Below, one piece after another: positions 7,506 through 14,996 of a stretch of 64,000 bases of DNA. Made by a program: the position numbers and the translations under genes. This DNA comes from Streptomyces asoensis (lineage in GTDB: Bacteria > Actinomycetota > Actinomycetes > Streptomycetales > Streptomycetaceae). How positions within the stretch are numbered: position 1 is the first letter of the stretch; each line of letters begins with the position of its first letter. The DNA lies in NCBI RefSeq assembly GCF_013085465.1, contig NZ_CP049838.1, positions 2,666,001-2,730,000 on the forward strand, read 5' to 3'. The notes beneath the pieces were generated by a model. It saw nothing but the letters and a program-made list of their open reading frames with translations, was not told the DNA's origin and made no database searches.

Positions 7506-8414
7506 ATGGCCCGCAGGACGAGCCTGGAGGATTCCGGCTGCGCCATCGCGCAGGCACTGGATGTCGTCGGGGACTGGTGGACCCTGCTGATCGTCCGGGA
7601 CACCGCGCGCGGAGTGCACCGGTTCGACGAGCTCCAGCGCGAACTCGGCCTGTCCCGGAAGGTGTTGACCGAGCGGCTGCGGCTTCTCGTCGAGGCGGAG
7701 GTGCTCGCGCGGGTGCCGTACCAGGAGCGCCCGGTGCGCCACGAGTACCGCCTCACCCCGCGCGGCCGGGCCCTGCTGCCCGTGCTGGTCGCTCTCCAGG
7801 ACTGGGGCGACGCCTGGGTCCTGGGTGACGGCAGCACCACGGCCACGGCCGAGCAGGCGTCCGCGGAGGCCCGGCGCGTGCACGCGCTGGCGGGCACCCG
7901 GCTGCCCGGGCTCCGGCTGGTCGACGACCAGGGCTCGCCGCGCGATCCGGTCGCCGACGACGCGCTCCACACCGTTCTCTACTGCTTCCCCGGCGCCTAC
8001 GCCCGCCCCGACGCCTACCCACCGGGCTGGGCGGACATCCCGGGCACACCGGGCTGCACGCTGGAGTCCCGCACCTACCGCGACCGGCTCGCCGGGTTCC
8101 GCGCGGCGGGCGCGGCGGTGCACGGTGTGTCCACCCAACGCCCGGACGAGCAGCGCGCGTTCGCGCAGGACGAGCGGCTGGGCTTTCCGCTGCTGTCCGA
8201 CGCCGAGTTGACGTTGATCACCGCGCTGCGGCTGCCGACGTTCCGGGCGGCGGGGGCGAGCCGGCTGAAACGGCTGACCCTGGTCGTGGACCGGGAGCGG
8301 GTCGTACGGCATGTGCAGTATCCGGTGACGGACGTGGCGGGCAGTGTCGAGGAGGCGCTCAGCGTCGTCCGGCGTCTGGGCGGGGACGCCGATCCGGAGC
8401 GGAACCAGGGGTAG
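7506..8414 (+). CDS. HxlR-family winged-helix regulator fused to a peroxiredoxin-like domain
   Basis: This is a 302-residue two-domain protein. Residues about 1-105 are an HxlR wHTH with the conserved redox Cys (Cys12 in GCAIAQALDVVGDWWTLLIV) and the recognition region FDELQRELGLSRKVLTERL. Residues about 125-295 are a thioredoxin-fold AhpC/TSA (BCP-like) domain: CFPGAYARPDAY, the peroxidatic motif TPGCTLESRTYRDRL (Cys184), then VHGVSTQRPDEQ and FPLLSDAE. This suggests a transcription factor that senses peroxide or disulphide stress, with the sensor enzyme on the same chain. ATG at 7506 is chosen over upstream codons because GGGAGGAGG lies at about 7494-7502. Its target is unknown; the divergent dapD is one candidate. 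Confidence 0.88.
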   Translation: MARRTSLEDSGCAIAQALDVVGDWWTLLIVRDTARGVHRFDELQRELGLSRKVLTERLRLLVEAEVLARVPYQERPVRHEYRLTPRGRALLPVLVALQDWGDAWVLGDGSTTATAEQASAEARRVHALAGTRLPGLRLVDDQGSPRDPVADDALHTVLYCFPGAYARPDAYPPGWADIPGTPGCTLESRTYRDRLAGFRAAGAAVHGVSTQRPDEQRAFAQDERLGFPLLSDAELTLITALRLPTFRAAGASRLKRLTLVVDRERVVRHVQYPVTDVAGSVEEALSVVRRLGGDADPERNQG

Positions 8415-8994
8415 CGGGGGAACCAGGGGTAGCGGGGGCAGCGGGGGGACAGGGGGCGGCGGGGATGAGCCGTGTCAGTGCTTCTCGCGCGTACTCCTCG
8501 TCGTAGGGCGCGTCCGTCAGCAGCACCTGGAGACAGATCCCGTCCATCAGCGCGACCAACGCGCGGGCGGTCAGGGGGTCGACGCGCTCGGCGAGGAGGA
8601 TGGCGAGGTTCTCGGCCCACTCGGCGGCGACGGGGCGCAGCGCGGGCCGCCGCAGGGCGGCCAGGTACAGCTCGCACTCCAGCTCGACGCCGGTGCGCTC
8701 GCCGGCCAGCCATTCGCCGAGCAGTCCGGCCAGTTCGGCGGCCAGGTCGAGGCGGGTGTCCGTCAGCCCGCCGTGCGCCGCGACCGCCTTGGCGAAGCCC
8801 TCGTTGGCCTGCCGCAGGGCGGCGGTCATCAGTTCGTCGAGGGTGGCGAAGTGGTAGGTGGTGGAGCCGAGGGGCACGTCCGCCTCGGCGGCGACCGAGC
8901 GGTGACTCAGCCCGGCCAGCCCCTTCTCCCCGACGACCCGGATCGCCGCGTCGATGATCCGCTGCCGTCGCTCGGGGTCGTGGCGCCGGGGCAT
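8359..8994 (-). CDS. TetR-family transcriptional repressor
   Basis: This is a 211-residue protein. The N-terminal HTH is clear: RRQRIIDAAIRVVGEKGLAG followed by LSHRSVAAEADVPLGSTTYH. The rest is the helical ligand/dimer domain. The C-terminus is Pro/Ala/Gly-rich with a repeat (PATPGS twice) encoded by an 18-bp tandem duplication around 8400-8437. The start overlaps the upstream SMR stop by one base (TGATG), so the two are translationally coupled. The 3' end overlaps the convergent HxlR-type gene by 56 bases. It most likely represses the SMR-TetR operon through the repeated sites at 9313-9352. Confidence 0.9.
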   Translation of the reverse strand: MPRRHDPERRQRIIDAAIRVVGEKGLAGLSHRSVAAEADVPLGSTTYHFATLDELMTAALRQANEGFAKAVAAHGGLTDTRLDLAAELAGLLGEWLAGERTGVELECELYLAALRRPALRPVAAEWAENLAILLAERVDPLTARALVALMDGICLQVLLTDAPYDEEYAREALTRLIPAAPCPPAAPATPGSPATPGSAPDRRPRPDAGRR

Positions 8995-9314
8995 CAGTGC
9001 GCACCTCCCAGGTTCAGTACGACCACTCCCCCGACGATCAGCAGGATGCCGACGGCCTTGGTGGGCGTCAGGGACTCCCCGAACAGGGCCAGCCCTATGA
9101 CGGCGATGACCGCGGTGCCGACCCCGGCCCAGATCGCGTACGCCGTGCCGATGCCGACGGTCTTCAGGGTCTGGGCGAGAAGCAGGAAGGAGACGACATA
9201 GCCGGAGGCCGTCAGCAGCGAGGGCCAGAGCCTGCTGAAGCCGTCGCTGTACTTCATGGCGGTCGTCGCGGCCACCTCGGCGGCGATGGCGCCGGCGAGC
9301 GTCAGGTATCCCAT
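8994..9314 (-). CDS. Small multidrug resistance (SMR) family efflux protein
   Basis: A 106-residue protein with four transmembrane helices, the exact SMR size. The essential membrane Glu is Glu13 (AGAIAAEVAATTAMKYSDGF), followed by the family signature AYAIWAGVGTAVIAVIGLAL in helix 3 and a final helix (GILLIVGGVVVLNLG). It is close to the EmrE/QacE subgroup, which exports quaternary ammonium and other cationic drugs in exchange for protons as a dimer. It is first in a two-gene operon with a TetR regulator. Putative operators overlap its start codon, pointing to drug-inducible expression. Confidence 0.93.
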   Translation of the reverse strand: MGYLTLAGAIAAEVAATTAMKYSDGFSRLWPSLLTASGYVVSFLLLAQTLKTVGIGTAYAIWAGVGTAVIAVIGLALFGESLTPTKAVGILLIVGGVVVLNLGGAH

Positions 9315-9352
9315 GCGTACAAGCGTACACAGTGATGCGTACGACCGTACAC
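9313..9352. promoter_or_regulatory. Two direct copies of a TetR-type operator at the SMR start
   Basis: The 18-bp element ATGCGTAC(A/G)A(G/C)CGTACAC occurs at 9313-9330 and again at 9335-9352, 22 bp apart, about two helical turns. Each copy contains two GTAC half-sites giving near-dyad symmetry. The first copy covers the SMR start codon and the second lies where a promoter would be expected. This fits autoregulation by the downstream TetR gene. Confidence 0.65.
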
Positions 9353-9678
9353 ATCGACGCCCGATCACCCCTTCACCCACCCCTCCGCCCGGCCCTCCGA
9401 CCACCCCTTCACCCGCCCCTTCACCCGCCCCTTCGCCCGACTCTCCGACCACCCCTCCCTCTGCCCGCCCCCTACGATCCCCGCCGCCCTCCTCATCCCA
9501 AGTCGCCCCAAGTCGCCGCGAAGTCGGCAGTGTTGTCGCCGTGGAGTCGAAAGCGTTATGGAAAGCGCTCACCCAAACGGCTGAACCTGAGCCACAGGTT
9601 CCACTACTGTTTCACCGTTCACACACCGGGTCATCGCAGCCGCGGCCGCCGTCAGGGGCGCCGCTGGAGGAACAGCGC
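9353..9678. other. C-rich repetitive leader; possible promoter of the AbfB gene
   Basis: From about 9366 to 9475 the plus strand is a low-complexity array of CCCCTTCACCCG-like units, so the minus strand carries closely spaced GGG runs capable of forming G-quadruplexes. Further right, a possible promoter for the AbfB gene is CTGAAC (9581-9586), 18 bases, then TACTGT (9605-9610). TGGAAAGCGCTC at 9559-9570 resembles half of a LacI-family sugar-regulator operator. No gene is supported here. Confidence 0.4.
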
Positions 9679-10518
9679 ATGCCAGACAACAAGTCCCGGC
9701 CCTCTCAGGAACAGCCCTGGGAGAACGGCTGGGCCCCGGACACCTCCCGGGCACCCGGAACACGGCGCCTCTGGCTGGCCGGCGGTCTCGCCGTGGCCAC
9801 CATCGTGGCGTGCGTGACCGCAATCGCCTTGAACGACAAGCCCGTTGACGACAAGTCGGAGGCCGGTCAGGGACAGACGCTGTCGGACGACGAGACGGGG
9901 GGCGGCCTGATCTCCTTCGCCACCCCCTCCGCGAGCGGGTCGACGACACCGACAGGGAAGAAGAGCACGACCGCGTCCGCGTCCGCGTCGCCGAAGACCT
10001 CCTCCTCCCCCGAGGCGCAGGGCAGTTCGACACCGCACGCCCCGGCCTCGCCCGCCGCGTCATCGACGACGAAGCCGTCCACCCCCAAGCCGGCCGCCAC
10101 CCAGCGCTCGGTCCGCTCGGTCAACTACCCCGACCGCTACTGGCACGTGAGCGGCGGCCTGGTGAAACTCGACCAGGTCGGCGGCTCGGAGTCCCGTGAG
10201 GACTCCACCTTCACCGTGGTGAAGGGCCTGGCCGACAGCTCCTGCTCCACCTTCGTCACGGCGGACGGAAGGTACCTGCGCCACCGCGACTTCGTCCTGC
10301 GCGCCGAACGCAACGACGGCTCGACCCTCTTCAAGCAGGACGCCACCTTCTGTGCCGTCCCCTCCTCCTACTCCTCCGGCGCGGTCATGCTGGAGTCGGT
10401 GAACTACCCCGGCCGTTTCCTGCGCCACAAGAACTTCGCACTGCGCCTGGACGCGTACGGCTACGGCTCCAACCACCGCGAGGACTTCTCGTTCAACCTG
10501 GTGGACGGGCTGGCCTGA
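9679..10518 (+). CDS. Membrane-anchored AbfB (arabinose-binding, CBM42-like) domain protein
   Basis: This is a 279-residue protein. A cytosolic N-terminus is followed by one transmembrane helix (about residues 30-50, RLWLAGGLAVATIVACVTAI) and a long Ser/Thr/Pro linker (about 60-140). The C-terminal domain (about 142-279) is beta-trefoil-like: RSVRSVNYPDRYWHVSGGLV and SVNYPGRFLRHKNFALRLD are repeats typical of the arabinofuranosidase-B AbfB domain, which binds arabinose side chains of hemicellulose. No catalytic domain is present, so it is a surface sugar-binding or sensing protein rather than an enzyme. The start at 9679 has GGAGGA at 9666-9671. A strong terminator follows. Confidence 0.85.
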   Translation: MPDNKSRPSQEQPWENGWAPDTSRAPGTRRLWLAGGLAVATIVACVTAIALNDKPVDDKSEAGQGQTLSDDETGGGLISFATPSASGSTTPTGKKSTTASASASPKTSSSPEAQGSSTPHAPASPAASSTTKPSTPKPAATQRSVRSVNYPDRYWHVSGGLVKLDQVGGSESREDSTFTVVKGLADSSCSTFVTADGRYLRHRDFVLRAERNDGSTLFKQDATFCAVPSSYSSGAVMLESVNYPGRFLRHKNFALRLDAYGYGSNHREDFSFNLVDGLA

Positions 10519-10522
10519 GCAC

Positions 10523-10565
10523 ACACGAAAGCGGCGGCACCCGGTGGGTGCCGCCGCTTTCGTGT
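10523..10565. terminator. Bidirectional hairpin terminator between the AbfB gene and sufT
   Basis: A perfect 20-bp inverted repeat (10523-10542 with 10546-10565) and a three-base loop lies between two convergent genes. AAAG/CTTT at the stem base suits termination in both directions, ending the suf operon and the AbfB transcript. Confidence 0.85.
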
Positions 10566-10572
10566 ACAGGGA

Positions 10573-10608
10573 AGATCTCGGGCGAGATCTCGGGCGAGAT
10601 CTCAGACG
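10573..10608. repeat. Triple 12-bp tandem repeat at the 3' end of sufT
   Basis: AGATCTCGGGCG occurs twice exactly and a third time as AGATCTCAGACG, covering the sufT stop codon region. It probably arose by slippage. No function is evident. Confidence 0.7.
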
Positions 10609-10934
10609 TTGAACCCGAGCGCGCGAAGCTGCTCGCGGCCGTCGTCCGTGATCTTGTCCGGGCCCCACGGCGGCATCCAGACCCAGTTGATGCGCAGCTC
10701 GTTGACCAGGCCGTCCGTGGCGGACTTCGCCTGGTCCTCGATCACGTCCGTCAGCGGACAGGCCGCCGAGGTCAGGGTCATGTCGATCGTCGCGATGTTC
10801 GCGTCGTCGATGTGAATGCCGTAGATCAGCCCGAGGTTGACGACGTCGATGCCCAGTTCGGGGTCGACGACGTCGTACAGCGCCTCGCGGACTTCCTCTT
10901 CGGAGGCCGGCTTCATCTCAAGGGTCTCGCTCAT
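10602..10934 (-). CDS. sufT: Fe-S cluster assembly factor, SufT/MIP18 (DUF59) family
   Basis: A 110-residue DUF59 protein with the family core VVDPELGIDVVNLGLIYGI (about residues 23-41) and the conserved Cys motif MTLTSAACPLTDVIEDQ (Cys about 62). SufT proteins help mature or transfer Fe-S clusters to client proteins. It is the last gene of the suf operon; its ATG overlaps the sufU stop by four bases (ATGA). ATG at 10934 is chosen over an upstream in-frame codon because of this overlap. The transcript ends at the strong hairpin at 10523-10565. Confidence 0.92.
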   Translation of the reverse strand: MSETLEMKPASEEEVREALYDVVDPELGIDVVNLGLIYGIHIDDANIATIDMTLTSAACPLTDVIEDQAKSATDGLVNELRINWVWMPPWGPDKITDDGREQLRALGFNV

Positions 10935-11398
10935 GCCGTCTTCCTTTCGGCGTCGGCTCCGCCCAGGGCTTGGGCCGTCGCGTCCTTCCACGCCATCCAG
11001 CTCAGGAGGGCGCACTTGACCCGGGCCGGGTACTTGGAGACACCGGCGAACGCGATCGCGTCCTCCAGCACCTCCTCCATCGCGTCGTCGGGTTCGATCC
11101 TGCCCTTGGACTGCATCAGCTCCAGGAAGGTCTCCTGGATCTTCTGCGCCTCGGCCAGGTCCTTGCCGACCAGGAGGTCGTTCAGGACGGACGCGCTCGC
11201 CTGGCTGATGGAGCAGCCCTGGCCCTCGTAGCTGACGTCCTCGATCTTCGTGCCGTCGTACTTCACACGGAGGGTGATCTCATCGCCGCAGGTCGGGTTC
11301 ACATGGTGCACCTCGGCGTCGCCGTCGCGCAGACCACGCCCGTGCGGGTGCTTGTAGTGATCCAGGATGACTTCCTGGTACATCGAGTCCAGCTTCAC
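10931..11398 (-). CDS. sufU: Fe-S cluster assembly sulfur-transfer protein SufU
   Basis: A 155-residue SufU. Zinc and sulfur-transfer residues are all present: Cys37 and Asp39 in NPTCGDE, Cys62 in GQGCSISQAS, and Cys129 in RVKCALL. SufU accepts the persulfide from SufS and passes sulfur to the SufBCD scaffold, as in Bacillus and mycobacteria. It follows sufS by 18 bases and overlaps sufT. The C-terminal LSWMAWKDA helix is typical. No abnormality is seen. Confidence 0.95.
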   Translation of the reverse strand: MKLDSMYQEVILDHYKHPHGRGLRDGDAEVHHVNPTCGDEITLRVKYDGTKIEDVSYEGQGCSISQASASVLNDLLVGKDLAEAQKIQETFLELMQSKGRIEPDDAMEEVLEDAIAFAGVSKYPARVKCALLSWMAWKDATAQALGGADAERKTA

Positions 11399-11416
11399 GG
11401 TCTCAGCTCACGCCCC

Positions 11417-12673
11417 TCAGCCGAAGAAGTTCCGTACGTGCTCCAGACCGTCGACCAGAGCATCGATCTCGGCCGGCGTGGAGTACAGATAGAACGACGC
11501 TCGCGTGGTCGCCGGAATTCCGTAGCGCAGGCAGACGGGCCGGGCGCAGTGATGCCCCACCCGGACCGCGATGCCCTGCTCGTCCAGCACCTGGCCCACG
11601 TCGTGCGGGTGGATGTCGCCGAGCGTGAAGGAGATCGCCGCGCCCCGGTCCTCGGCCGTCGCCGGGCCGATGATCCGCAGGTCGGGGACCTCCGTCAGGC
11701 GACGCACCGCGTACTCGGTGATCGCGTGCTCATGGGCGAGGATCTTGTCCATGCCGATCGCGGACAGGTAGTCGATGGCCGCGCCCAGACCGACCGCCTG
11801 CGCGATCGGCGGGGTGCCCGCCTCGAACTTGTGGGGCGCCGGGGCGTACGTCGACGAGTGCATCGACACCGTCTCGATCATCTCGCCGCCGCCGAGGAAC
11901 GGGGGGAGGTCCTCGAGCAGCTCCTGGCGGCCCCAGAGGACGCCGATGCCGGTCGGGCCGCACATCTTGTGGCCGGTGAAGGCCACGAAGTCGGCCTGGA
12001 GGGCCTGCACGTCCATCGGCATGTGCGGCGCGGCCTGCGAGGCGTCGATCAGGACCAGGGCCCCGACCTCCTGCGCACGGCGCACTATCGCCTCGACCGG
12101 GTTCACGGTGCCGAGGATGTTCGACACCAGCACGAAGGAGACGATCTTCGTCTTCTCGGTGATGATCTCGTCGATGTTGGAGAGGTCGAGCCGGCCGTCG
12201 TCGGTCAGGCCGAACCACTTCAGCTTCGCGCCGGTGCGCTGCGACAGCAGCTGCCACGGCACGATGTTGGAGTGGTGCTCCATCTCCGTGATGACGATCT
12301 CGGTCTCGGAGTCCACCCGGTAGGGCTCGTCGGCCCAGCCGAGCATGTTCGCCACGAGGTTGAGCGACTCGGAGGCGTTCTTGGTGAAGATCACCTCGTC
12401 GCGGCTCGGTGCGTTGATGAACGCGGCGACCTTGTCGCGCGCGCCCTCGTACAGCGCCGTGGCCTCCTCGGCGAGCACATGCACACCGCGGTGGACGTTG
12501 GCGTTGTAGCGCTCGTAGTACTCGTTCAGGGCGTCCAGTACCTGGCGCGGCTTCTGCGAAGTCGCGGCGTTGTCCAGGTACACGAGCTTCCGGCCGTCGT
12601 GGACCTGTCGGTCCAGGATGGGGAAGTCCTTGCGGATCGCCTCGGTGTCGAGGAGGCCCGGCAGCTGCGTCAC
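11417..12673 (-). CDS. sufS: Cysteine desulfurase SufS
   Basis: A 418-residue PLP-dependent class V aminotransferase-fold enzyme that removes sulfur from cysteine for Fe-S assembly. The N-terminal YLDNAATSQKP is canonical. The Schiff-base Lys is Lys236 in FTGHKMCGPTG, and the persulfide-carrying Cys is Cys376 in RVGHHCARPVC. The short loop around that Cys marks group II (SufS), which needs SufU as acceptor, and SufU is encoded next. The start overlaps the sufC stop by four bases (ATGA), so translation is coupled within the operon. Confidence 0.97.
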   Translation of the reverse strand: MTQLPGLLDTEAIRKDFPILDRQVHDGRKLVYLDNAATSQKPRQVLDALNEYYERYNANVHRGVHVLAEEATALYEGARDKVAAFINAPSRDEVIFTKNASESLNLVANMLGWADEPYRVDSETEIVITEMEHHSNIVPWQLLSQRTGAKLKWFGLTDDGRLDLSNIDEIITEKTKIVSFVLVSNILGTVNPVEAIVRRAQEVGALVLIDASQAAPHMPMDVQALQADFVAFTGHKMCGPTGIGVLWGRQELLEDLPPFLGGGEMIETVSMHSSTYAPAPHKFEAGTPPIAQAVGLGAAIDYLSAIGMDKILAHEHAITEYAVRRLTEVPDLRIIGPATAEDRGAAISFTLGDIHPHDVGQVLDEQGIAVRVGHHCARPVCLRYGIPATTRASFYLYSTPAEIDALVDGLEHVRNFFG

Positions 12674-13434
12674 GCGGATACGCCACCCTTCGTGTATGCC
12701 TCGTAGCCCTCGTTCTCCAGCTTGTCGGCGAGCTCGGCGCCGCCGGACTCGACGATGCGGCCGGCCGAGAAGACGTGGACGAAGTCGGGCTTGATGTAGC
12801 GCAGGATGCGCGTGTAGTGCGTGATCAGCAGGGTGCCGACCTCGCCGGTCTCGCGAACGCGGTTGACGCCCTCGGAGACGATGCGAAGGGCATCGACGTC
12901 CAGACCGGAGTCCGTCTCGTCGAGGATCGCGACCTTCGGCCTGAGCAGCTCCAGCTGGAGGATCTCGTGGCGCTTCTTCTCACCGCCGGAGAAGCCCTCG
13001 TTGACGTTGCGCTCGGCGAAGGAGGTGTCCATGTGGAGACGCTCCATGGCCTCCTTGACCTCCTTCACCCAGGTGCGCAGCTTGGGGGCCTCGCCGCGGA
13101 TGGCGGTGGCGGAGGTACGCAGGAAGTTCGACACGGAGACGCCGGGCACCTCGACCGGGTACTGCATGGCGAGGAACAGGCCCGCGCGGGCGCGCTCGTC
13201 GACGGACATCTCCAGGACGTCCTCGCCGTCGAGCAGCACGGTGCCGCCGGTGATCGTGTACTTCGGGTGGCCCGCGAGCGAGTAGGCGAGGGTCGACTTG
13301 CCGGAGCCGTTCGGGCCCATGATGGCGTGCGTCTCGCCCTGCTTCACGGTGAGGTCGACGCCCTTGAGGATCTCCTTCGTGGCGTTGTCGGCCTCGACGG
13401 TGACGTGCAGGTCTCGGATTTCAAGCGTTGCCAT
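12670..13434 (-). CDS. sufC: Fe-S cluster assembly ATPase SufC
   Basis: A 254-residue ABC-type ATPase that powers the SufBCD scaffold; it is soluble, with no transmembrane partner. Walker A is GPNGSGKSTL (about 40-49). The SufC-type signature reads GFSGGEKKRHEILQL rather than the usual LSGGQ. Walker B with catalytic Glu is VAILDETDSGLDVDAL, and the switch His is in LLITHYTRIL. It overlaps sufS by four bases and follows the Rieske gene by seven, in the middle of the operon. Confidence 0.97.
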   Translation of the reverse strand: MATLEIRDLHVTVEADNATKEILKGVDLTVKQGETHAIMGPNGSGKSTLAYSLAGHPKYTITGGTVLLDGEDVLEMSVDERARAGLFLAMQYPVEVPGVSVSNFLRTSATAIRGEAPKLRTWVKEVKEAMERLHMDTSFAERNVNEGFSGGEKKRHEILQLELLRPKVAILDETDSGLDVDALRIVSEGVNRVRETGEVGTLLITHYTRILRYIKPDFVHVFSAGRIVESGGAELADKLENEGYEAYTKGGVSA

Positions 13435-13441
13435 GGGTGCC

Positions 13442-13759
13442 TCAGGACTCCTGGGTGAGGGAGACGAGCACGTCGTCCCCTTCGATCTTTACGGGGTATA
13501 CGGGGACGGGGCGCGTCGCGGGAAGGCCGGACGGCTTGCCGGTGCGGAGGTCGAAGCTGGAGCCGTGCAGCCAGCACTCGATCTGACAGTCCTCCACCTC
13601 GCCCTCGGAGAGCGAGACGTTCGCGTGGGAGCAGATGTCGTGGATGGCGAACACCTCCCCCTCGGTACGGACGACCGAGACCGGCGTGCCGTCGAGTTCC
13701 ACCCGCGTCGGGGTGTCCTCTTCCAGCTCGCTCAGCCCACAGGCGCGTACGTAGGCCAT
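13442..13759 (-). CDS. Rieske-type [2Fe-2S] ferredoxin in the suf operon
   Basis: A 105-residue Rieske domain protein of the NirD/dioxygenase-ferredoxin type. Cluster ligands are Cys43 and His45 (DICSHANVSL) and Cys62 and His65 (ECWLHGSSFD). There is no signal peptide, so it is cytosolic. It lies between sufD (one-base overlap, TGATG) and sufC. This position is common in actinobacterial suf operons; it may supply electrons to cluster assembly, but that role is inferred. It could also act as a ferredoxin for an unlinked oxygenase. Confidence 0.93.
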   Translation of the reverse strand: MAYVRACGLSELEEDTPTRVELDGTPVSVVRTEGEVFAIHDICSHANVSLSEGEVEDCQIECWLHGSSFDLRTGKPSGLPATRPVPVYPVKIEGDDVLVSLTQES

Positions 13760-14940
13760 CAGACGGTGGCCTCCAGCTCGGTCTCGATCCTGGCGAGCAG
13801 GCGCTCCTCGATGTCGTCGACGCCGATCTGCTGGACCAGCTCGGCGAAGAAGCCGCGGACCACCAGGCGACGGGCCTCGTCGGCCGGGATGCCGCGGGCC
13901 ATCAGGTAGAAGAGCTGCTCGTCGTCGAAACGGCCGGTGGCGGAGGCGTGCCCGGCGCCGACGATCTCGCCGGTCTCGATCTCCAGGTTCGGCACCGAGT
14001 CGACCCGCGCGCCGTCCGTGAGGACCAGGTTGCGGTTCATCTCGTAGGTGTCCGTGCCCTCGGCCTTGGCCTCGATGAGCACGTCACCGATCCACACGGC
14101 GTGCGCGCCCTCGCCCTGGAGAGCGCCCTTGTAGACGACGTTGGACTTGCAGTGCGGGACGTTGTGGTCGACCAGGAGGCGGTGCTCCTGGTGCTGACCG
14201 GCGTCCGTGAAGTACAGACCGAACAGCTCGGCCTCGGCGCCGGGGCCGGCGTACGCCACCCGCGGGTGGAGGCGGACGAGGTCGCCGCCGAAGGTCACCA
14301 CGACCGACTTGAAGGTCGCGTCGCGGCCGACGAGGGCGTTGTGCTGGGCCACGTGCACGGCCTTGTCGTCCCAGTCCTGGACGGAGACGACGGTCAGCTT
14401 CGCGCCGTCCCCGAGGACGTAGTCGACGTTGGCGGCGAGCACGGCGTCACCGGTGTGGTCGATGACGACGACGGCCTCGGCGAAGGCACCCAGCTCGATG
14501 ACCTGGTGGCCGTAGGAGACCCCGCCCTCGCCGTGCACCGCGATGCGGATCGGCTCGGTGAGCACCGTCTCCTTGGGGACGGTGACCACGCCGGCCTTCT
14601 CGAACGCGGAGTACGCCTGGGCGGCGACCCGGTCCACCGGGGTACCCGCCTTCCCGAGGCGCGGGTCGTCGCGGTCCACGAGTTCGACGGTGACGCCCTC
14701 GGGCGCCTCGACGGCGACCTTCACGCCCTCGCCGGTCGCGACGGCGGTGCCGTCGTGCAGCCCGCGCAGCCGCTCCAGCGGCGTGAACCGCCACTCCTCC
14801 TCGCGACCGTGGGGGACCGGGAAGTCCGCCACGTCGAAGGACGCGGGCGCGCTCATGCGCGTGGCGACGGTCGACTCGGCGGCCACCGCGATCTGGCCCG
14901 CGGTGGTGGAGCCCACGGGGATGTTCTGAGCCTCAGCCAT
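13759..14940 (-). CDS. sufD: Fe-S cluster assembly scaffold protein SufD
   Basis: A 393-residue member of the SufB/D beta-helix family. The N-terminal region reads PHGREEEWRFTPLERLRGL, and the C-terminal core has the family motifs GEIVGAGHASATGRFDDEQL, FYLMARGIPADEARRLVVRG and FFAELV. SufD pairs with SufB and SufC to build [4Fe-4S] clusters. The start at 14940 (MAEAQNIPVG) is preferred because the upstream frame runs into sufB as noise. It lies 56 bases after sufB and overlaps the Rieske gene by one base. Confidence 0.96.
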   Translation of the reverse strand: MAEAQNIPVGSTTAGQIAVAAESTVATRMSAPASFDVADFPVPHGREEEWRFTPLERLRGLHDGTAVATGEGVKVAVEAPEGVTVELVDRDDPRLGKAGTPVDRVAAQAYSAFEKAGVVTVPKETVLTEPIRIAVHGEGGVSYGHQVIELGAFAEAVVVIDHTGDAVLAANVDYVLGDGAKLTVVSVQDWDDKAVHVAQHNALVGRDATFKSVVVTFGGDLVRLHPRVAYAGPGAEAELFGLYFTDAGQHQEHRLLVDHNVPHCKSNVVYKGALQGEGAHAVWIGDVLIEAKAEGTDTYEMNRNLVLTDGARVDSVPNLEIETGEIVGAGHASATGRFDDEQLFYLMARGIPADEARRLVVRGFFAELVQQIGVDDIEERLLARIETELEATV

Positions 14941-14996
14941 GGCTGTCGGTCTGCTCGCTTTCTTGCGTGAGTGGCTTGACGGGGGTCGGCGGTCGC

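Noticed and set aside
6252..8312. 686-residue ORF antisense to dapD and the HxlR gene
   Set aside because: It is the shadow frame of two well-supported genes, with extreme Arg/Gly/Pro bias.
10523..10608. Riboswitch or small RNA between the AbfB gene and sufT
   Set aside because: The structure is a simple perfect hairpin plus a short tandem repeat, best explained as a terminator.
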